Below are positions 1 to 6,378 of a DNA stretch of 6,384 nucleotides, piece by piece. The stretch comes from Spirosomataceae bacterium. GTDB lineage: Bacteria; Bacteroidota; Bacteroidia; Cytophagales; Spirosomataceae. The notes under the pieces were generated by a model, which was not told the origin of the DNA, ran no database searches, and saw nothing but the letters and a program-made list of their open reading frames with translations. Position 1 is the first letter of the stretch. Each line of letters starts with the position of its first letter. The translations under genes were made by a program, and so were the position numbers. The stretch is taken from contig JALOLW010000250.1 in the NCBI GenBank assembly GCA_025455795.1, positions 1-6,384 of the forward strand. Direction: 5' to 3'.

Positions 1-27
1 CTGCCAGGAGAAGGGGGCAGTACATAG

Positions 28-50
28 TCCCTCTCCTGACAGGAGAGGGA
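28..50. repeat. Perfect short palindrome (11-bp arms), possible interspersed repeat
   Basis: The arm TCCCTCTCCTG at 28-38 is exactly complementary to CAGGAGAGGGA at 40-50, around a single central base at 39. As RNA or single-stranded DNA it would fold as a stem of about 9-10 bp with a 3-5 base loop. It is followed by TTTAGGGTGAGGTT (51-64). From memory, palindromes of this CCCTCTCC...GGAGAGGG type followed by a TAGGGTGAGG tail are scattered between genes in many bacterial genomes, so this may be one copy of such an element. A second small inverted pair, CTGCC (1-5) and GGCAG (16-20), lies beside it, and CAGGAGA occurs at both 5-11 and 40-46. There is no T-run after it, so it is not a clear intrinsic terminator for a gene to the left. 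Confidence 0.6.
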
Positions 51-144
51 TTTAGGGTGAGGTTGAATATACGTACCACAAAAATTGTCAGAGAACGAAA
101 ATTTATAAATCACGGTATTTAGGGTGTTTTTTGAACTGCCGTTT

Positions 145-178
145 TTTGCCAGATTGAAAGATACTTTGTGTTACTTTG
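145..178 (+). promoter_or_regulatory. Weak Bacteroidota-type promoter candidate for hemB
   Basis: TTTG at 145-148 could serve as the -33 element and TTACTTTG at 171-178 as the -7 element, which matches five of the six fixed positions of TAnnTTTG. The spacer is 22 bp, at the long end for this promoter class. Transcription would begin in the 180s, leaving a leader of about 20 bases before the ATG at 207. A second, poorer -7 look-alike (ATACTTTG) lies at 161-168. The rest of 51-206 is AT-rich and shows no ORF or other recognisable element. The call is tentative. Confidence 0.3.
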
Positions 179-206
179 CGAAGATATTCCACCAAAATCA
201 AAAACC

Positions 207-1187
207 ATGTCTTTTTATATTCCGCGCCGTCCGCGCCGCAACCGTCAGTCGGCGGCTATTCGTGATTTGGTCCAAGAAACCAGCGTAGCGGTCAATGACC
301 TCATCTTTCCGATGTTTATTGTCGAAGGGGCGGGGGTGCGCTCCGAAGTCAAATCCATGCCTGGGATTTATCGCTACTCGCTCGATACACTTTTGGAAGA
401 ACTCAAAGAAGTAACCGACCTCGGTATCAAGTGCATAGACTTATTTCCCAACTACGCCGAGGAGAAAAAAGACCGCTTCGCTACCGAGAGTCACCGCGAC
501 GGCACGATGTATTTGGACGCGCTCAAAGCCGTCAAAGACCGATTCCCAGACTTGGCCTTGATGACCGATGTGGCCATGGACCCGTACAGCAGCGACGGTC
601 ACGATGGCTTGGTCGAAAACGGCCAAATCATCAACGATGCCACGCTCGAAATTTTGGGTAAAATGGCTCTCGCCCAAGCCCGTGCGGGGGCAGACATCCT
701 CGGCCCCAGCGACATGATGGACGGGCGCGTGGGCTATCTTCGTCAGGTGCTTGACGATGAGGGCTTTACCAACGTCAGCATCATGTCTTACACGGCCAAA
801 TACGCCAGTGCGTTTTATGGGCCGTTCCGCGATGCGCTCGACTCCGCCCCGCGTTTTGGTGACAAAAAAACCTATCAAATGAACCCCGCTAACGTGCGCG
901 AAGCATTGATTGAGGCGGAATTGGACTACGACGAAGGGGCTGATTTTCTGATGGTTAAACCCGCTTTGGCGTACTTAGACATCATCAAAACGCTGAACCA
1001 AAACTTTGATTTGCCCATCGCCGCTTACAACGTGTCGGGCGAATACGCCATGATTAAAGCCGCTGCCCAAAACAACTGGCTCGACGGCACTCGTGCCATG
1101 CTCGAAGTGCTGCTTTCGATTCGGCGGGCGGGTGCCAAAATCATCTTGACCTACTTTGCCAAAGAGTTTGCCCAGCTTCAAGCCTAG
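207..1187 (+). CDS. hemB: Delta-aminolevulinic acid dehydratase (porphobilinogen synthase), Mg-type metal site
   Basis: Condenses two 5-aminolevulinate molecules into porphobilinogen, the first common step of tetrapyrrole (heme) synthesis, in the cytoplasm. The 326-residue product has the usual family length. The family signature around the Schiff-base lysine is present (G244-x-D246, then V250-K251-P252-A253 and Y256), and the second active-site lysine is K198 in MSYTAKYASAFYG. The metal loop at 121-134 reads DVAMDPYSSDGHDG: the three zinc cysteines of animal and E. coli-like enzymes are replaced by A123, D125 and D133, the pattern of Mg-dependent HemB such as that of Pseudomonas. The start at 207 is preferred because homologues begin close to the RPRRNR segment. 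The in-frame ATG at 168 adds 13 residues unlike the family and overlaps the candidate promoter. No Shine-Dalgarno sequence is visible. No other heme gene is adjacent, and the next gene starts 58 bp downstream with an unrelated role. Confidence 0.97.
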   Translation: MSFYIPRRPRRNRQSAAIRDLVQETSVAVNDLIFPMFIVEGAGVRSEVKSMPGIYRYSLDTLLEELKEVTDLGIKCIDLFPNYAEEKKDRFATESHRDGTMYLDALKAVKDRFPDLALMTDVAMDPYSSDGHDGLVENGQIINDATLEILGKMALAQARAGADILGPSDMMDGRVGYLRQVLDDEGFTNVSIMSYTAKYASAFYGPFRDALDSAPRFGDKKTYQMNPANVREALIEAELDYDEGADFLMVKPALAYLDIIKTLNQNFDLPIAAYNVSGEYAMIKAAAQNNWLDGTRAMLEVLLSIRRAGAKIILTYFAKEFAQLQA

Positions 1188-1245
1188 AATCACGCAATTT
1201 TTGACTTTTATGTACGTTTTTTGTGACGACAACTCTCTGCTCATA

Positions 1246-2214
1246 ATGATAAAAAGACACTCGCCCCTGTTCATAGCCCTGCTGCTCACGGTGTTGGCAC
1301 TGACCCAATGTAAACAAGACGAACCACAGCCCAAAAGCATATCAGATTTGATACTCGACCAACCCGATTTGGGTATTTTTAGGGCTGCCCTTCAACATAC
1401 GGGGCTTACAGATGCCCTCAAAACGGGTACTTTTACGGTTTTTGCTCCGAGCGACGAAGGCTTCAAAGCCTCGGGCATCGCCGACGCAGCAGCGGTCACG
1501 TCACAGTCGCCTGATGCTGTGCGGTTGTTGCTTCGCAATCACATCCTCAATGAAGATTTGCCCAAAGCCAACATGAAACTTGGGGTAGGCAGCAATGTGC
1601 CAAAGATGATGTCGGGGGCTACACTTTTTTTGTCTAACGTGGATTCAGGAATTTTTCTGAATCAAGCCAGAGCTACCACTACCGACTTACAAGCGACCAA
1701 CGGCACCGTTCATGTCATCAATCGCGTCATTCCGATTCCTTCTACGCGGGGTATTGGGCAGGTCATTCGCAATACACCCAATTACAGCCTTTTTAGAAGG
1801 GCTTTTGAGCGGGCCATCGTCGGCAACCCTACATTGGCAGAGTTTTGGGCGGACTCGACAGGTACCAAAGGCCAAATTTACACGGTATTCATCCCGACCA
1901 ATACCGCAATGGAAGCGGCAGGGTTCAATTTAGCGCGTATTGCTGCCGAATCACCTATCAACATTGCCCGTATCGTAGGGTATCACATTGCTCGTGGGCG
2001 TTATTTCTCGTCGTTGATTCCCAAAGACTTACCCATGTTTGATGCTACTTTTTCGATTACGACTGAGTTTAAATCTAATGGTGTTTTTCAAATCACTGGA
2101 CGGGGCAACCCCACCACGGGGGTCAATGCCAACCCCGTCACGGTCACGCAAGCGGATATTCAAGTGAACAACGGTCTCGTCAATGTGATAGACAAGGTAT
2201 TGATTCCAAGATAG
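1246..2214 (+). CDS. Lipoprotein with two fasciclin (FAS1) domains
   Basis: A 322-residue exported lipoprotein. The N-terminus is a short basic region (MIKRH), a hydrophobic stretch at about 7-20, and a lipobox L19-T20-Q21-C22, so C22 should be lipidated. The following K-Q-D-E (23-26) resembles the charged export signal that sends some Bacteroidota lipoproteins to the cell surface. FAS1 domain 1 covers about 31-166: FTVFAPSDEGF (63-73), NHIL (98-101) and NGTVHVINRVIPIP (152-165). Domain 2 covers about 168-321: YTVFIPTNTAMEAAG (212-226), YHIARG (246-251) and NNGLVNVIDKVLIP (308-321). FAS1 domains generally mediate adhesion or binding to matrix or glycans; the ligand here cannot be told. The start at 1246 is chosen because it opens the signal peptide. 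An in-frame ATG at 1156 would overlap hemB and bury the signal. No promoter is clear in the 58-bp gap after hemB, so co-transcription is possible. Confidence 0.92.
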   Translation: MIKRHSPLFIALLLTVLALTQCKQDEPQPKSISDLILDQPDLGIFRAALQHTGLTDALKTGTFTVFAPSDEGFKASGIADAAAVTSQSPDAVRLLLRNHILNEDLPKANMKLGVGSNVPKMMSGATLFLSNVDSGIFLNQARATTTDLQATNGTVHVINRVIPIPSTRGIGQVIRNTPNYSLFRRAFERAIVGNPTLAEFWADSTGTKGQIYTVFIPTNTAMEAAGFNLARIAAESPINIARIVGYHIARGRYFSSLIPKDLPMFDATFSITTEFKSNGVFQITGRGNPTTGVNANPVTVTQADIQVNNGLVNVIDKVLIPR

Positions 2215-2268
2215 ATTTGGAACATAATACCGCCAAAAATTGTATAGTAGAGTACGTTTCAAAAAAGA

Positions 2269-2778
2269 ATGAGTATTATGAAAAAAATAGCAATTGTAGC
2301 ATTGATGGCCTTCGTTGCGCTGTCGAGTTTTATCAAAGTAAACCAAGCCAACGAGTCCAAAGATAAGTTTCGCTACCGTGCGCTTTCGGGAGCCAACCCC
2401 ACCAAAATCACTTGGGAAACCCTGCGCGATGTAACTTTCAAGAAGAAATGGTATCCCGAAGAGTCGGTGTATATGCTTTACCCTACGTTTGGTCCCGCCA
2501 TCAACAAACTCAACGGCAAAGAAGTTTTGCTCACAGGCTACGTGCTGCCTATTGATGCCGAATCCAACCTTTACGCGCTGTCGGCGTTTCCGTTTAGTGC
2601 TTGTTTTTTCTGCGGGGGTGCGGGGCCAGAGTCGGTGGTAGGGCTCAAATTCAAGAAAAACGGACGCAAATTTAAAACTGATGAGCGGCACACCATGCGT
2701 GGTACGCTCAAACTCAACGCTGACAATATCTACGAACTCAACTACAACATCGAAGGCGCAGAAATAGCCGATGAATAG
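2269..2778 (+). CDS. Small exported protein with CFFCGGAGPES motif, DUF3299-like
   Basis: A 169-residue protein of unknown function. The N-terminus (MSIMKK, then a hydrophobic run at about 7-22) looks like a signal peptide. The cleavage site is unclear and there is no lipobox. The mature part contains ITWETLRDV (47-55), a YPTFGPAINKLNGKEVLLTGYVLP stretch (71-94), and a C112-F-F-C115 pair inside CFFCGGAGPES (112-122). The sequence 'L-x-GK-x-V-x-x-x-GY-x-x-P' followed by a CxxC-like pair and a Pro/Gly turn resembles the DUF3299 family, whose role is not established as far as I know. The cysteine pair could bind a metal or form a disulfide outside the cytoplasm; this is inference. ATG at 2269 follows an A-rich run. 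ATG at 2278 gives a 166-residue form with a classic MKK start and is equally plausible. The gap from the FAS1 gene is 54 bp, and the two may share a transcript. Confidence 0.82.
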   Translation: MSIMKKIAIVALMAFVALSSFIKVNQANESKDKFRYRALSGANPTKITWETLRDVTFKKKWYPEESVYMLYPTFGPAINKLNGKEVLLTGYVLPIDAESNLYALSAFPFSACFFCGGAGPESVVGLKFKKNGRKFKTDERHTMRGTLKLNADNIYELNYNIEGAEIADE

Positions 2779-2832
2779 CTTTTATAAATGATTGATTGCA
2801 TAAGTGCGTAGGTTGATGATAAAAATAAGCCC

Positions 2833-2865
2833 ATTGGTGGCACGACTCAAAGTCGTGCCACCAAT
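2833..2865. repeat. Perfect 15-bp inverted repeat with 3-base loop
   Basis: ATTGGTGGCACGACT (2833-2847) is exactly complementary to AGTCGTGCCACCAAT (2851-2865) around the loop CAA (2848-2850). The hairpin would be very stable. It sits in the 104-bp gap between the CFFC protein gene and the oligopeptidase B gene, ending 17 bp before the latter's ATG. It is followed by CAAAACCTTTTCC rather than a clean T-run, and read on the other strand it runs into GGGCTTATTTTTATC, a little more T-rich. It could be a terminator or attenuator, or one copy of a REP-like interspersed palindrome; its length and perfect symmetry favour the second. The rest of the gap (2779-2832) is AT-rich with nothing recognisable. 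Confidence 0.85.
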
Positions 2866-2882
2866 CAAAACCTTTTCCAATC

Positions 2883-5036
2883 ATGAAAACAATTATCCAG
2901 CAGCCATCATGGGTCGTGTTGATAGTCTGTGCTTTGACAGCCTGTAAAACTACCCCCGAACAGACCAAAATCAACAGCCAAGCTGACTATCCTGCTGCGC
3001 CTTTGGCCGCCAAAAAACCACAGACGTTCAACAACCACGGCTATCAGCGGGTGGACGACTACTACTGGCTCAAAGACAAAACCAAGCCCGAGACGATTGC
3101 TTATCTCAAAGCCGAAAACGCCTACTGCGATACCGTGATGGCAGCCACCAAAGACCTCCAAAAGACGCTTTTTGAGGAAATGAAAGGCCGTATCAAAGAA
3201 GAAGACCAATCAGTACCCGTTCTCAACAACGGCTACTACTACTACTCGCGCAACGAAAAAGGCAAACAATACCGCATTTCTTGCCGCAAAAAAGGCAGCT
3301 TGGAGGCCCCCGAAGAAATCATGTTTGACCAAAACAAAATGGCCGAAGGGAGCAGTGCGTTTATCTTTGCGGGTTCGTCGGTGAGCGATGACAACAACAT
3401 CGCCGCCTATATTTCCAACAAAACGGGCTCTTATGCCGAGTTTGAGTTACGTTTTAGAGATTTACGCACAGGCAAAGACCTGCCCGATGTCGTGGCTCGT
3501 ATGGGCGGGAGTTTTACGTGGGCTGCCGACAACAAGACTATTTTTTACGGTGTTCCCAACGCAGCCTTGCGCTCGCACAAGATTTTCAAACACACGCTCG
3601 GTAGCACGGCCAAAGATGTGCTAGTCTATGAAGAAAAAGACGAGTTGTTCAACTGCTACGTAGGTCGTTCCAAAACCAAAAAATTCATTGCCATCGGGTC
3701 ATCGAGTTTTACAAGCTCCGAAACCCGCTGGATTCCTGCCGACCAGCCCAACGCTGCTTTTAAGGTGTTTTTGCCCCGCCAAAAAGATATTCAATACGGT
3801 ATAGACGACCACCCCAACGGCACTTATCTCACTTGGAAAGACCCCCAAAACAAAAATCAAAAAGTGTATCTGCTGCCCAATGAAGGCTACCAAGACCGCA
3901 AAACGTGGAAAGAAGTAGTGGCACACGACCCCAAAGTGAAGATTGAAGGGATTGATGTGTTTGAAAAATTCTTGGTGGTGGTGCGGCGCGTCAATGGCTT
4001 GCTCGAAATGCAAGTGCGCGAGTTGGCGTCGGGTACTACCAAAACCATCAATTTCCCTGAACCCACTTATACCGCTTATCCGTCTGGCACACCCGAATTT
4101 ACTTCCACCACACTGCGTTATAATTACACTTCTCTCAACCGCCCCAATACCGTTTATGACTACGATATGCTTACGGGCAAAAGCACGAAATTGAAGCAAG
4201 AAGAGATTCCAAGTGGCTTTAATCCAGACGATTATGAGGTAAAACGCCTCTGGGCAACGGCCAAAGACGGCGTGAAAGTACCGATGTCGGTGGTGCATAA
4301 AAAAGGCATGGATTTGGATGGTACCAACCCCTGCCTACTCTATTCGTATGGCTCATATGGCTACTCTTCCGACGCGGGCTTTGATGCCAATGTATTCAGT
4401 TTGGTCAATCGCGGTTTTGTGTATGTGATAGCGCAGATACGCGGCGGCTCCGACTTGGGGGAGCAGTGGTACGAAGACGGTAAGTTGCAAAAGAAAATGA
4501 ATACTTTTACTGATTTTATCGCCTGTGCCGAGCATTTGGTGAAGGAAAAATACACGTCTTCTGACAAACTCGCCATCAATGGCGGCAGTGCGGGCGGTTT
4601 GTTGGTAGGTGCCACGGTCAATCTCCGTCCCGATTTGTTCAAAGTAGTAGTGGCCGAAGTGCCTTTTGTGGATGTCATCAACACCATGCTCGACCCCAAC
4701 CTGCCCCTCACTACCCAAGAATACGAGCAGTGGGGTAATCCCAACGTAAAGGCCGACTATGACTACATGATGACGTATTCGCCCTACGACAATATCAAGA
4801 AGGCCAATTATCCCAACATCTTGGCGACGGGCGGTCTCAACGACTCACAAGTGGGCTTTCACGAGCCAGCCAAGTGGGTAGCCAAACTCCGCGCCCTGAA
4901 AACCGACCAGAACATCACGCTCCTCAAAACTAACATGGATTCGGGGCATGGTGGTTCTACGGGTCGTTTTGATTACCTCAAAGACGAGGCTTTCAAATAT
5001 GCTTTTCTCTTGTCAAGGATGGGCATGACAAAATAA
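2883..5036 (+). CDS. Oligopeptidase B-type serine peptidase (S9A), predicted lipoprotein
   Basis: A serine peptidase of the prolyl oligopeptidase clan, closest in motifs to oligopeptidase B (PtrB), which cuts short peptides after Arg or Lys. The 717-residue chain starts with a lipoprotein signal (hydrophobic 9-20, lipobox L18-T19-A20-C21). The N-terminal part continues with RVDDYYWLKDK (56-66), then a beta-propeller region at about 110-440, then the alpha/beta-hydrolase domain from about 450. The catalytic triad is S569 in GGSAGG (567-572), D654 in GGLNDSQV and H689 in SGHGG. Typical oligopeptidase B stretches are present: RGGSDLGEQWYEDGK (520-534), NTFTDF (540-545), VPFVDV (593-598) and EYEQWGNP (613-620). 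In the last, E613 and E615 match the acidic pair that recognises the basic P1 residue in E. coli PtrB, so Arg/Lys specificity is likely. E. coli PtrB is about 686 residues and lacks an export signal. The extra length here is mostly the lipoprotein leader. The ATG lies 17 bp after a strong hairpin, with no Shine-Dalgarno sequence. Confidence 0.94.
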   Translation: MKTIIQQPSWVVLIVCALTACKTTPEQTKINSQADYPAAPLAAKKPQTFNNHGYQRVDDYYWLKDKTKPETIAYLKAENAYCDTVMAATKDLQKTLFEEMKGRIKEEDQSVPVLNNGYYYYSRNEKGKQYRISCRKKGSLEAPEEIMFDQNKMAEGSSAFIFAGSSVSDDNNIAAYISNKTGSYAEFELRFRDLRTGKDLPDVVARMGGSFTWAADNKTIFYGVPNAALRSHKIFKHTLGSTAKDVLVYEEKDELFNCYVGRSKTKKFIAIGSSSFTSSETRWIPADQPNAAFKVFLPRQKDIQYGIDDHPNGTYLTWKDPQNKNQKVYLLPNEGYQDRKTWKEVVAHDPKVKIEGIDVFEKFLVVVRRVNGLLEMQVRELASGTTKTINFPEPTYTAYPSGTPEFTSTTLRYNYTSLNRPNTVYDYDMLTGKSTKLKQEEIPSGFNPDDYEVKRLWATAKDGVKVPMSVVHKKGMDLDGTNPCLLYSYGSYGYSSDAGFDANVFSLVNRGFVYVIAQIRGGSDLGEQWYEDGKLQKKMNTFTDFIACAEHLVKEKYTSSDKLAINGGSAGGLLVGATVNLRPDLFKVVVAEVPFVDVINTMLDPNLPLTTQEYEQWGNPNVKADYDYMMTYSPYDNIKKANYPNILATGGLNDSQVGFHEPAKWVAKLRALKTDQNITLLKTNMDSGHGGSTGRFDYLKDEAFKYAFLLSRMGMTK

Positions 5037-5039
5037 TGG

Positions 5040-5067
5040 TTGGAGACTGCGGCTTCGCAGCTCCCAA
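5040..5067. terminator. Hairpin between convergent genes, possible bidirectional terminator
   Basis: CTGCG (5047-5051) pairs with CGCAG (5056-5060) around the loop GCTT. The stem extends outward, with bulges or mismatches, as TTGGAG (5040-5045) against CTCCCAA (5061-5067). It fills almost all of the 33 bp between the stop of the oligopeptidase gene (5036) and the stop of the - strand peptidase gene (5070). On the - strand it is followed by CCATTATTTTG, a modest T-rich run; on the + strand by TCTCACTTCTG, which is weaker. Placement supports a shared terminator, but the imperfect outer stem and lack of a strong T-run limit confidence. Confidence 0.45.
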
Positions 5068-5069
5068 TC

Positions 5070-6338
5070 TCACTTCTGCACAAACCCATTGACGATTTTT
5101 TGGGTATTTTTATCAGAGCGTAATTCAAAATCAGCTTTATCACCGAGCTTGAGCACCAAAGGCTTGCCGTTGTTATCGGTCAAAAACGCCCCACGGGCAT
5201 CTATTTCTTCGATGCCATAAAACACCGACAAATCGCCGAAGTCTTCGATGCTACTTTTGTAGCTAAACGATTTGGCATCGGCACTATTGATTTCGTTGCG
5301 GTTGAGGGCCACATCCACGGTGTAAGTGAGGCCGTTGCGCTCAGTGCGGGCGTTGCGGATGATAAGGTCAAAATGATTTCGCTCATTCTGGGGAATCTTC
5401 TCATAGTCCGCCCGATTTTCGCGGGTGTAAGTGCCGTCGGCAATGCGCTCCAGGGCCGTCAGAATGGTAATAAAATTCATCTTGCGGAGGTACTGTTTTT
5501 CGGGGTCATTTTTGTAGCCCCCCGATTCGATAAGTATCAGGCTTGTCCCCCACTTGGCGATATTGTCGCCAAAAGCACGCGGCTCAAATTCGTCTGAATA
5601 CCGCGCTACTTGGTTGGGGATAAACGCCTGCAAATCGCGGTTCATGCTCACTATCAACTGCATAGCGCGCTCGCGCACGGAGTTGATGGTACGCTCGTAG
5701 TTGTAGGCCGTAGCCAAAAACGAAATCGCAGCCACTTCCTTCGTGTTGCCAACGCTATACCGAGGACTTTGGTCGTGGAGATTGAAGCCTACGAGCGGTT
5801 TGAGCGTTTGTTGGAGGTTTTTGAGCAGCTTTGACTCGGGGCATTGGAGGCGCAGCGCGTCGCGGTTCATATCTATTTCTTGGGCAGTGCGGCGTTGCCA
5901 ACGTTCCACTCCGTCGGGATTGAGCATTGGCACAAAATAGAGTGTGCTTTTTTCCGATAGTTTTTTGCGTAAATCGTCAAAACCATCGCCACTGGCATTG
6001 AGAAAATTGAAAATATCAAGTAAGGCCATCGTCGCGGTGGCTTCATCGCCGTGCATCTGCGACCACAGCAACACGGGCGGTGCGCCCGTACCGTATTTGA
6101 CTTGAAAAATACTCCGCCCCTCGAAAGATTTGCCCGCCTCACTGACCGCAAATTTAGGGTTGGTTTTGAGTTTGTCAATCAACGGCACCAACTGACGGTG
6201 CTTAAACTCACGGCGAAGCGACACACTCTTTTCTTTGAACAAATCGTGCGCGTCAAAGAGACGCTGGGCTAAGTTGTTTTGGGCAAAAATGGTTTCAGAC
6301 ATGGCAAAAAAAGAAACCACCACAAGTAGGTGTTTCAT
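5070..6338 (-). CDS. Exported M14 family zinc carboxypeptidase with C-terminal beta-rich domain
   Basis: A 422-residue zinc metallopeptidase that should remove C-terminal residues from peptides, or act on cell-wall peptides; the substrate cannot be told. The N-terminus is a signal peptide (MKHLLVVVSFFAMSETIFA) with likely cleavage after A19. The M14 catalytic domain covers about 45-305. Zinc ligands are H96 and E99 in QMHGDEA and H188 in NLHDQ. The substrate-carboxylate arginine is R159 in DMNRD, and the general-base glutamate is E271 in LILIESGGY. All key residues are therefore intact. A separate tail from about 322 to 422 opens with DLIIRNARTE (324-333) and closes with LGDKADFEL and KIVNGFV, a pattern like the N- and C-terminal ends of amidohydrolases. 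The gene converges on the oligopeptidase B gene. The start is the ATG at 6338-6336, which opens the signal peptide, and a TAATTTTG element lies 32 bp upstream. Confidence 0.92.
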   Translation of the reverse strand: MKHLLVVVSFFAMSETIFAQNNLAQRLFDAHDLFKEKSVSLRREFKHRQLVPLIDKLKTNPKFAVSEAGKSFEGRSIFQVKYGTGAPPVLLWSQMHGDEATATMALLDIFNFLNASGDGFDDLRKKLSEKSTLYFVPMLNPDGVERWQRRTAQEIDMNRDALRLQCPESKLLKNLQQTLKPLVGFNLHDQSPRYSVGNTKEVAAISFLATAYNYERTINSVRERAMQLIVSMNRDLQAFIPNQVARYSDEFEPRAFGDNIAKWGTSLILIESGGYKNDPEKQYLRKMNFITILTALERIADGTYTRENRADYEKIPQNERNHFDLIIRNARTERNGLTYTVDVALNRNEINSADAKSFSYKSSIEDFGDLSVFYGIEEIDARGAFLTDNNGKPLVLKLGDKADFELRSDKNTQKIVNGFVQK

Positions 6339-6370
6339 ATCAGTTTGGTTTTAAAGTCAGTATTTACGGT

Positions 6371-6378
6371 CAAAATTA
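6371..6378 (-). promoter_or_regulatory. Perfect TAnnTTTG -7 element ahead of the M14 peptidase gene
   Basis: Read on the - strand, TAATTTTG matches the Bacteroidota -7 consensus TAnnTTTG at all six fixed positions. It ends 32 bp before the ATG, which fits a leader of roughly 25 bases. The matching -33 element would lie past the right end of the window, so the promoter cannot be fully confirmed here. Confidence 0.55.

Noticed and set aside
168..206. Upstream in-frame ATG as the hemB start
   Set aside because: It would add 13 residues not seen at HemB N-termini, and it overlaps the candidate promoter. ATG 207 begins right at the conserved N-terminal region.
441..878. 145-codon open frame on the - strand inside hemB
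   Set aside because: It is antisense to highly conserved HemB sequence and is a by-product of its codon use.
1156..1245. Upstream in-frame ATG as the FAS1 gene start, overlapping hemB
   Set aside because: It would place 30 residues ahead of a clear lipoprotein signal peptide, which must be N-terminal.
2204..2222. Inverted repeat TTCCAA / TTGGAA around the FAS1 stop codon, as a terminator
   Set aside because: The stem is only 6 bp and AT-rich, with a 7-base loop and no T-run, so it is too weak to call.
2253..2260. TACGTTTC as a -7 promoter element for the CFFC gene
   Set aside because: It lacks the final G, has no TTTG at a suitable upstream distance, and would put the transcript start almost on the ATG at 2269.
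2029..2691. 220-codon open frame on the - strand
   Set aside because: It spans the end of the FAS1 gene and most of the CFFC gene, has no recognisable motifs, and is antisense to two well-supported coding regions.
3699..4298. 199-codon open frame on the - strand inside the oligopeptidase gene
   Set aside because: It is antisense to a gene with continuous family similarity, and its product shows no domain pattern.
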